DNA from: an uncultured Lachnospiraceae bacterium
GTDB lineage: Bacteria; Bacillota; Clostridia; Lachnospirales; Lachnospiraceae
Assembly (NCBI GenBank): GCA_947624815.1
Contig: CANQME010000014.1
Coordinates: 1-41,608, forward strand
DNA: 41,608 nt
Direction: 5' to 3'
Shown here one piece after another: positions 31,339-41,200 of the stretch (within the stretch, counting starts at the first letter, position 1; the number at the start of each line of letters is the position of its first letter). The position numbers and the translations under genes were made by a program. The notes beneath the pieces are model-generated. The model was not told the DNA's origin and searched no databases. It saw only the letters and a program-made list of their open reading frames with translations.

Positions 31339-31842
31339 GTGGAATTGTCTGATTATAAAATGCATGCGCCAAACATGGTCTGTATCGGCGTGGACCGGAT
31401 GAACAGCGGCGACTGCCGGGGCCGGATCTGGCACCAGTATTCCGCAGACCCGGTGCTGTTTAAGACGACGGTGGGGCTGATGAAGGAGCTGGACGGTCTG
31501 TACGACCGGTGGAATTTCCCGCAGAGGTCGACGAGCGCGCGTACATTTGACGATCCTGGTCACAGAAATCCGGCGGCAACGAGAGAGAGGGAGAGAAAGG
31601 ATATGGATGAGAGGCGTCTGGCCGGCAAGACCGGAGAGATCGGAACCTTCCTGGTGCGCGTCAAATACCGCCAGAACGCCACATGGCAGGGCGAGATCGT
31701 CTGGGTCGAAGGCAATCAGCGGCAGTATTTCCGAAGCGCTCTCGAGCTGCTGAAGCTGATCGACAGCGCCCTTAAGAAAGAATCTGAGAATCAGGGGGAG
31801 CCTGAGGATAAAAAGCAGGAAAAACGCCCTTCGGTGATATAG
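31339..31842 (+). CDS. Two-module protein of the WQG/FRS type, adhesin-cluster partner
   Basis: A 167-residue protein with no named function. Residues 98-145 hold the module GTFLVRVKYRQNATWQGEI then YFRSALELLKLIDSAL. Residues 20-70 (GRIWHQY, FKTTVGLMKELDGLYDRW, ending STSARTF) align without gaps to it over about 32 residues, sharing G, I, F, L, K and D, so this looks like a divergent duplicate. A linker of charged residues (71-95) joins them and the C-terminus is basic and charged. No signal peptide or membrane segment. The start is GTG at 31339 with AAAGGAAG 9 bases upstream. An internal ATG at 31603 has AGGGAG 8 bases before it, so a shorter product with only the second module may also be made. 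Confidence 0.75.
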   Translation: MELSDYKMHAPNMVCIGVDRMNSGDCRGRIWHQYSADPVLFKTTVGLMKELDGLYDRWNFPQRSTSARTFDDPGHRNPAATRERERKDMDERRLAGKTGEIGTFLVRVKYRQNATWQGEIVWVEGNQRQYFRSALELLKLIDSALKKESENQGEPEDKKQEKRPSVI

Positions 31843-31869
31843 TTTGTGAGAGCCGCGCTTTGTTAAGAT
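31835..31869 (+). promoter_or_regulatory. Activator-type promoter two, with conserved 17-bp element
   Basis: TGATATAGTTTGTGAGA (31835-31851) differs at one base from the element at 31234. It is again followed at 29 bases by a -10-like TAAGAT (31864-31869), with AGTTTG where a -35 should be. The TAG inside it is the stop codon of the upstream gene. It would drive the 66-residue gene and probably the adhesin. Confidence 0.55.
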
Positions 31870-31927
31870 GGATTCAGAACATGAGTCAGCAGCCTTATCC
31901 GCTGCAGTAAGGAGGGAACCAAAGCCT

Positions 31928-32128
31928 ATGGAGGAGAACACAAACGCCAGAACCGGAAGTATCGGAACCTTTATCGTCCGCGTGCGGTGTTGTCAGAACG
32001 CCACATGGCAGGGCGAGGTCATATGGGCCGAGAAGGAGAAGCGGCAGCATTTCCGAAGCGCCCTGGAGCTGTTGAAGATGGTGGATGGGGCCCTGGATGA
32101 GGACCTGCGAGTATTCGAACCCAATTGA
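31928..32128 (+). CDS. Single-module WQG/FRS protein, paralogue of the upstream protein
   Basis: A 66-residue protein consisting of one module: GTFIVRVRCCQNATWQGEV, then an acidic-basic turn, HFRSALELLKMVDGAL and a short acidic tail. It is about 65 percent identical to residues 101-147 of the protein encoded just upstream, so the two arose by duplication. The fold may be two or three beta strands plus a helix, but I know no characterised member. The ATG at 31928 has GGAGGG 11 bases upstream. An earlier in-frame ATG at 31868 overlaps the -10 and is excluded. The giant surface protein gene starts 110 bases after the stop with no T-run terminator between (only a weak hairpin near 32142-32162). 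Confidence 0.8.
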   Translation: MEENTNARTGSIGTFIVRVRCCQNATWQGEVIWAEKEKRQHFRSALELLKMVDGALDEDLRVFEPN

Positions 32129-32237
32129 GAAAAACCGGCGCCGCTTCCCGTTCCGGAGCGGAGGCAGCGCAGAAAGATAAAACAGAAGTCCGGTTGTGAT
32201 AGAACAGAAAGGATAACGAAAGGAAAGGGAGATCACT

Positions 32238-35200
32238 ATGAAGGAGAGGAAAAGGATGTTCAGAGTGTCGAAGAGACAGTCGAGGATTCTGGCGGGCCTG
32301 ATGGCGCTTGTGCTGGTGTTCTCGAATATTGCGGCGAATGTGCAGACCGTGTATGCCGCCAGCCTGGGTGGGGCATTCCCGATCCAGCGCGACGAGGACG
32401 GCAACGTGACCGGCATCGGCAGTTACGAGTCCGGTCAGGACGATTTCGATGAGGAAGAGTTTGACGAGTGGGCAGAAGATGAATCCGAGGAAGAGGAGCT
32501 GCCCTTTGATTTCCATGTCGATATCTGGCCTGAAATGGAGAAGCCGGAGGAAGAGGAGAACGCCGACGTGGAGAATGAGGATGCAGAAGACGAGGCTGCG
32601 GACGATGAAGCCGGAACGGTATGGACCGGGAAATGGCAGCAGTATGAGTATGTGAGCAGCGGTGATTCCGGCGACGAGAGCTGGACCCTGGGTCAGGCGC
32701 TGCTGCTTTCCGATAAGTATAAGGCGCAGTACGGCGAACTGGATCCGAATCTGCCCGGCACCTGGAGCGGCGACAATGACGACGTAATGGAGGTCCGCGC
32801 GGACGGTACTGCCTTCGTAAAGGACGAAGGCTATGTGAACGTGACGTTTGTCTATGAACCCGAAGAGGAAGAAGAGACGGACGAGGAAGATGCAGCTGAT
32901 GAAGAGAAGGCTTCCGATGAGGAAGATGCAGCTGACGAAGAGAAAGCTTCTGATGAGGAAGATGCAGCTGACGAAGAGAAAGCTTCTGATGAGGAAGATG
33001 CAGCTGATGAAGAGAAAGCTTCTGATGAAGAAGATGTGGCTGACGAAGAAAAAGCTCCCGGAGAAGAAGATGTAGCTGACGAAGAGAAGGCTTCCGATGA
33101 AGAAGATGCAGCTGACGAAGAGAAGGCTTCTGATGAAGCAGATAAATCGGCGGCTTCCCAGAATGCGGAAGATGCGGAAGAGGATTCTTCCGATATGAAT
33201 GCAAACACTGAGGAAGGAAACGGGTCGGAAGAGATCGCAGGGGACGAGTCTACCCCAAATGAGGTGATCTCCGGTGAAAAGAAAGATACTACGGTAGAAG
33301 AGGCGGAGGCAAAGGAGTCCGAAAAGGAGAAGTCGACGACAATCGAGAATATCGCATCGGATGAAATCAGTTCGGAAGAGATCGATTCCGAGAATGAACT
33401 GGCGTCGATGAGGAAGACCAAAGTGGCGACTGACGGCAATGCGGAGTGGAACGACGACGCAGAAGATCCGGTAGAGCCTTCGGATGTCGTTGAGGCTACA
33501 AAACCGTCCAAAAAAGACGAAGCGACTGACCCGGCCGAGACCGACGAGTCGGTAGAGGAATCTTCGGAAGAGGAAGAAGAGAAGAAGAACGAATGCCCTC
33601 TCAAGGCTGGCGATGAACTCACCTGGGTTGTACAGGTGAAGTATATTGGGCCAGAGTTGATGGCGAATGCACCAGGGCTTACGTTTGAGGGGAAAAATGG
33701 GAGTGAATTAAAATATGATGGTACAAATCATAAAGCAACCATCACTGGAAGTGGAAAATTGACCGTCAGTGGAACGTTTAATGGCAAGATTGTCATTGAA
33801 AAAGGAAGGGTAGATATCGTCGGGGAGGGAAAAATTGATGCCCTCAATGCCGCGGGTGATAATAGAAGTGCTATTACAATAGAAGGCGGAACAACGACGT
33901 TAAATGGCAATATTACCATTACCGGTGGTGAGGGCACTGTAGCAACTGGTGATGCGGCAGCGCTGGAACCTAGAGGCGAAATCCGCATTGGTGGCGGTGT
34001 TTATGTGGAGAAGGGTACCTTTAATCTGGTAAATGGAACGATTAGCGAGAATACTGCTCAACGTGGTGGTGGTATTTTTGTGAGTAGTGGCCAGAATTTT
34101 GTTATGGAAGGTGGGACTGTTAGCGAGAATCAGACTGTAAGCACTGGTGGTAAATATGCAGGTGAGGGCGGTGGAATCTTCGTCTGGGGCACTGCGACTA
34201 TCTCTGGAGGCAGTATTACAGACAATACATGTAATTCTCAAAATGATCTGGGTGGTGGAGGCTTATATGTTAATAATGGAGGTATAGCCACTCTGATTAA
34301 CGCAAGAATCACAGGCAATACTGCAGATGGTTTTGGTGGTGGTATAGCTGGTTGTTGCCATGGGGAAATGTCGATAGTTGCTATAGATGGTGCTGCATTG
34401 TATGGGAATACTGCAAAGGGCATTAATCATACGGAAGCTAGATATAATACAGATGCAAGTAGAAATACTGCAGAGGTCATTGATGGGTACAAGAAAGCAA
34501 CTAGCGCAGGAATAACGGGAGCAAATTCAGAAGATTTTTATACTGCAGGTTCCTGCATTGTCAGTAATTATATGGCCGGTGGTGGGTCTGCGAAATACAC
34601 AGTAACTAGTCCGACTGATAAAGGAGTAACTCTTAGAGATGATGAGGTAAAAAAATACACTCAGACGGTAGTAGCGCTTAAAGCAAATCCTGATCAAGAA
34701 TCGATAAATAAGGTTGAGTCAGGAGTAGAGATATCAGGAAACCACTCCACTGTCCATGGTGGCGGCATCGGCTGTAATGGTGGACTCTATTTCGGCTCTA
34801 AGAAGAGTCAGACAATTGAGCTTAAGGTGCTGAATCTGGAATTAGAGGCGAAGAAAAGATTAGATGAAAAAGCACCGGGAGAAAATAAATATACTTTTGC
34901 ATTGTCGTATAGTGATGATGAGAACGGATGGGCCAATCCTATAGCAACGGCAACGAACGATGCCAGCGGTAAAATTAAATTTAGTCTTAGTGATTACTGG
35001 AATGATAGTATTGCAAACCGGGTGCATGACAAAAAGATTACGTTCTATTTAAAGGAAATTGCTGATAACCAAAATAGCGATGTAACGTATGACCAATCAG
35101 TATATAAACTGAACGTCACATTAGACGAAGAAATAACAACTGAACAGACAGTTACTCTAGGGCATACAACGACTAGTAATCGTTTTGAGGAAATTACGGT

Positions 35201-38200
35201 AACATATAAGAAACACATATATAAAGAAAAAAGTAAAACCATCGAAAAGGTTAGAGACTGGTATGGAAATGCAATATCAGGTAGTGGAGAGCCTGTTTCA
35301 GGAGATATTACTTTTGAGAACTATACTAAGAAGGTTACGTTTACACCTGTAGTAAAGAAAGAGATTTCTTCTGATGCTGGACTTATTGCTCCCATTAGAG
35401 AGTATACGTTTAATATTGCTTCTGAGGGTGGATGGCCTCTTCCGAACCCGGCTACAGCAACAGTAAAGGGACAAGGAACAGCAGTATTTGGAGAGATCAC
35501 CTATTATCAAACAGGAACGTATACCTATCAGATAACAGAAAACGATCCGAAAGATACTATTAATGAGGCCATTACAAAGGATGACAGTATAATTACTTTA
35601 GTAGTTACGGTTAGCGAAAATGCCAGTGGGGAATTGGTGGCATCGGGTGTGTATACAGGAGGTAAAGAACAGGATAAACCGGATACCTTTATCAATACTT
35701 TTGCGCCTGTGACCACATATGCTCCTCAGGTCAAGAAAGTGTTCGCTGGCGAGCGGATTGAGAACAGCAAAACATTTACTTTTAAGCTGGAACAGAATTT
35801 AGCTAAAGGTAATGAATATGATCCAAAAAATAACGTTGTGATGCCGGAAAATACCGCAGTTGAAGTGACAGGTGTACAACAAGGACCGAAAAGTTTTGAC
35901 GATATTACGTTTAAGAAACCGGGTACGTACTACTTTACAATTACAGAGGATAGCACTAATCCAGTAGATGGATATACTTATGATACGGCTCCTAGGGAAC
36001 TGAAGGTTGAGGTAACATATAATGAGACAGAAGGAAAACTAGTACCGACAGCTACATATACGTGTAACGGTGAGACGGTGACTGATGCGACATTTACGAA
36101 TACGTATACCAGTGAAGATACAACGTATGCTCCAAATGTGCGTAAGGTAGTAACTGGCGATGAGGTGCCGAAGAGAACCTGGCAGACATTTACGTTCGAA
36201 TTGTCTGCTGATGAAGGTAATCTTGAAGGAGCGAAATTGCCCGACAATCGTACACTTACTATTACGGACAATGGCACAGCGGAAGGTGTCAGCGCTAGCT
36301 TCGAAGCGATTACGTTCGAGCAGTCGGGGGTATATACGTTCAAAATAACTGAGAAGCGTGATGTCAGTATACCCGGGTATTCGTATGATGGAAATGATTG
36401 GACTGTGACGGTGGATGTTGGCGATGGAGATAGCAAACTCTACATTAGAAACGTCACTTACAAGAGAGATAACGGGGACTCTGTAGAGGGGGAAGACAAA
36501 GAGGCCAGGTTTGAGAACACGTACGATGTGCAGGATGCCCTTTATGCGCCGAGAGTAAAGAAGATTATCACTGGTGATGATAGAACGAACGATGAATATA
36601 AGAAAACATTTACGTTCAATCTGACGGCAGAGAAAAAGAATCCTGAGGGCGCCGTACTTCCGCAGAACACAACCGTTACGGTAACAGATGCTGGATCAGC
36701 AGCCTTTGCTCCGATTACATTTACAAAGGCTGGGATATATGTGTTCACAATTGACGAGGAGAAGCATTCCGAAAAAGGTTACACGTATGATGACACCATA
36801 TGGACACTTCAGGTTATTGTCAGAGATAAGGAAGTAACCGATGAAAACGGAAATAAGATTAGGCAGCTGGTAGCGGATTGCGATTACACTGCACAAGGGT
36901 ATCCGTCTTCAAAGGAAGAGGCTACATTCACGAATCAATACAAAGTGGAACCGGTTGATTATGCGCCCAAGGTAGAGAAGGCGGTGAGTGCAGAGAACGG
37001 GAAGTCTCCCAATCTAAATACGCAGGAATTTACGTTTAAGCTCAGCGGAGACTCTCAGGACGGTGCGGAACTTCCGAATGAGGCAACTGAGTCAACTGTA
37101 ACTGTGACAGGTACAAATACAAAGACTTTTGGAAAGATACATTTTACCAAAGCAGGAAGTTACCATTTCACGATAGAAGAATTGTCGGATGAGACGAAAA
37201 ATTATCCGGGTTATGTCTATGATGACAATAAGTGGACCCTGGATGTGGAAGTCAAAGACATTGACGGCAAGTTGACAGTGACCAATGTGACTTATGTCCA
37301 AACTGGCGAAGGCGCGGAAGGCAGATCGGAAGGTAAAAGCGAAGAAGAAATAGTAAGCGCGAAGGCAACGTTTACCAATGACTACAATGTTGAGCCGACG
37401 CATTTCCAGCCGGAGGTTGAGAAGCTGTTTACCGGCAATAGTGATCCCAGACCGCAGGATTATATCAAGACATTCAGTTTCACCCTCGCTGGTGAGCAGG
37501 ATGGAGTGACACTTCCTGCAGACTGTACAGCAGAGGTAACGAGCGAAAATGTAAGCAAAAACGGGGAAATGCCGAACAGGGCAATGTTTGATGCGATCGA
37601 GTTCACCAAAGCCGGAACCTACACATTCACGATCACAGAGGACGATTTGAATGAGAACGGCTACCTTGGCTACGGCCATGACGACTCGGAATGGACGCTG
37701 ACAGTAGTGGTGGAGGATGTGGACAGCAAGCTGGAGGTTAAGAGCCATACTTATACGAAGGCTGGTCTTGTAATTCCGAGCATTTATGCGACATTTACCA
37801 ACAGCTACCATGCGCAGCCGACCACATACCAGCCGAAGGTGACGAAGCAGGTCGTCGGAGAGGTTATTCCGGATCGCAAGTACTTCCAGTTCACCCTGGA
37901 GGCGGCTGAGAGTAATCCCGAGGGTGTGAAGTGGGATGAGCATGTAGAGAACGGAGTTGACTCCATCGGCGTCTATGGGCTGCCGGATTATCAGATCTCC
38001 CAGGGCAACTTCTATCCGGTCACTTTTGAGAAGGCTGGGCTGTATATGTTCACCATCCTGGAAGAGGATACCAATGAGATGGGCTATACCTACGACTCCA
38101 GGTTCTGGACGCTGGAAGTAGTTGTGGAGGACAGGGACGGCCAGTTGGAAGTGAAGAGTGCCATCTACTACGTGACTGATGAGAGCGGCCGGATCACAAG

Positions 38201-41200
38201 CTATCCGGACGTGGAGGATTTCAATAAAGTTGGAGACGGCGCGACAGCTCGGTTTGTCAATGAATACAAACCTGCGCCTACGCATTACGCTCCCGAGGTC
38301 ATGAAGCTGATCTACGGCAACGCGATGCCTCCGGAAGACAGAACTTATACGTTTGTTCTTGAACATGGATTCTGGTACCCGAACGGTGTCCTTACCGACG
38401 CCGGAGCGGTGATGCCGGAAGATCCTACCGCTACTGTAGTAGGTGTTGGACGCGGCAAATTCAACGAGATCGAATTCACCAAGGCCGGAACCTATAACTT
38501 CACGGTCAGAGAGAAAGACGAGGGCGGCGTGAACGGCTACCTCTACGATGACACGACATGGAACGTGGAAGTGACCGTGATTGACAACAACGGCCAGCTT
38601 GTGGTTACGAACGTGGCCTACACGAAGCAGGCCGGGAGCAGGACAGAGAACGTAGGGCCGGAGAACAGCGGTGAACCGCAGAAAGACACAAGCCATGTAC
38701 TGTTTGCCTCCTTCTATAATGAGTACAACGTACTCCCGACGGAGACGCAGCTTCATGTCACCAAGTATGTGACTGGTTCTGTGAGACCGGATAACAATGT
38801 AGCGACCTTCAACTTCCGACTGGCGCTGCTTGACGCGACCACAAGGAATGGAGCGACGCTCCCGGAGAATCAGACTGTGACGATCACAGGTCCGGGAAAT
38901 CCGGGAATCCTGGGAACGGCAGACTTTGATCCGATCAAGTTCACCCAGGCCGGTACGTACATCTTCGAGATCGATGAGATGACCGGGTTTGAGACGGATA
39001 CGCAGACGATGCCGGGTTATACCTATGATGGCAGCACCTGGAAGGTAAGCGTAGAGGTCGAGGATCATGACGGAACATTAGTTGTAACGAAAAAAGAGTA
39101 TAACCACCTGGTAAATGGAGAACGGGTTGACTCGTCAGATGTTCCTGCTGAGGAAGGCGCGAGATTTGTCAACGATTACGATGTGGAGTCTGCGAAATAT
39201 GCGCCGAAGGTAAATAAGGAATTCGCCCGCAGCGCTGCCGCGAGACCGACGGAGGAGACATTCACATTTACACTGGAGGCTGCTGAAGATTACGGCGACG
39301 ACATCACATTCAGCGAAACTGCGGCTGCGAAGGAAGTTACAGTCACCGGAGCCGGAATAGCGTCCTTTGACGACATTACGTTCAACGAAGCCGGAACCTA
39401 TGAGTTCATTATCAGTGAGACTGACAGCGGAAAGGCTGGTTATACCTACGATCCGGTGAAGTGGAAACTGACGGTGGAGGTTATCGATACCGGAAGACAG
39501 GCAGAGAACGTTAACAAGAGCCAGCTGCTCGTAAATACGGTTTCCTATGTCCAGATTGATACGGATGAACCGAAGTCTGGCGCGGGAATGGCGACATTTA
39601 CCAATGACTACCAGGCAAAGGAAGGCGGTTATGTACCGCAGGTGGAGAAGAAGCTGACCGGTGCGGACAGACCGACGGAGAAGACCTTCACATTCAGCAT
39701 TGTGGAGAACGGTTACACGCCGCCGGCATATGCACTGGCTCTGGAAAGCGGTCTGGTAATGCCGGAGAATACAGAAGCAACTGTGACTGGCGAGGGAACG
39801 GCATCCTTTGATGAAATCAAATTTACCAATGCCGGAATTTACAGCTTCCTGATCACCGAGAACAAGGGCACAGAAAACGGCTACACTTACGACGAGGCGG
39901 TATGGAACCTGATGGTGACGGTGGAAGATGTAGCGGGTCAGCTGACAGCGATGGAAGCCGTATACGAGAGCAATGGAATAGAAGCGGATAAGGCCACATT
40001 TACCAACGATTATCAGGTGAAGACGGCGAAATATGCTCCGCAGGTCAAGAAGACCATTCTGGGCAACCCGCTAGAGGAAGAGCAGTTCAACTTCACCCTG
40101 GAAAGCGATGAGGGAAATGATACGGAAGGTTTCGAATTTGCAGAAGGCGACAGCGGACGTCATGTATCAGTGAACGGAGCAGGAACCGGAAGCTTCGGCG
40201 GAATCACCTTCAAGAAGGCCGGAACCTACACCTTCAAGGTCAAAGAGACCAGCAGCAACAGCCCGTTCTGGGTAGATGACGACAGGACCTGGACAGTGAC
40301 AGTGGTAGTTGAGGATAAGGACGGACAGCTGGTGGTTACGAGCCACAGCTACGTGCGCGACGGCGAGGATTCTGTAACCTCGGATACCGAGGCGGAATTT
40401 GAGAATGAGTACCATGGCCCCGGCGATCTGTCGATCGAAAAGAGCGTCAGCGGTGATCGCGGCGAGCTGTCGAGAGCATTTAATTTCACGGTGACGCTGA
40501 CGAACCCGCAGGGACAGCCGCTTAAGGGAACCTATGAGTATACCGGCAGCAGTTCCGTGGCGGATGTGACGGCGCCTGCGGACGGCACGGTGACCAATGG
40601 CGTCCTGCATATCACGCTGGCTCATGGCCAGAGGGTTACGATTACGGGAATTCCTTCCGACACGAAGTATACGGTGACGGAGGCTGAGGCAGACGCTGAC
40701 GGATACACGACGAGTGTGGAGATCAACGGAGCCGGTCAGGACAGCGATACGGCGTCCGGAGAGATCGTACAGAACACCGAGACATTAGTAGAGTACCTGA
40801 ACTATCGTCAGAGCACACCGGAGAATCCGACAGAGCCGAATCCGGAGAACCCGACGGAGCCGAGTCCGGAGAATCCGACGGAGCCGAGTCCGGAGAATCC
40901 GGGAGGCAATACGCCTGGCAATCCGGGAAATACAACGCCTGGCAGACCTGGGAACACTACGCCTGACAGGCCGGGACTGAGCATTCCGGAAGCGCCTGTT
41001 CCGAGGACCGCGGGTATACCGGATATCGTAACGATCTCTGATGAGCCGACGCCGCTGGCCAACCTTGAGAACATCGAGGATGAGGATGTCCCGCTGGCCT
41101 TCCTGGCCCCGATGACAGGCGATAACAAGCCGGTCGGCGCGGTAGCCCTCTTCGGACTGGTTGCTCTGGGCATGATGGGAGCGTTTGGAATCCTTGCTAT

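Noticed and set aside
32194-32217. Separate promoter immediately before the adhesin gene (TTGTGA with GATAAC)
   Set aside because: The hexamers are 12 bases apart, too close. Transcription from the 31835 element is more plausible.
37092-39068. 658-codon open frame on the minus strand within the adhesin
   Set aside because: It runs antisense through four repeated pilin-like domains and its openness follows from their codon pattern. It has no ribosome site or recognisable domain, while the plus-strand frame has clear family motifs.
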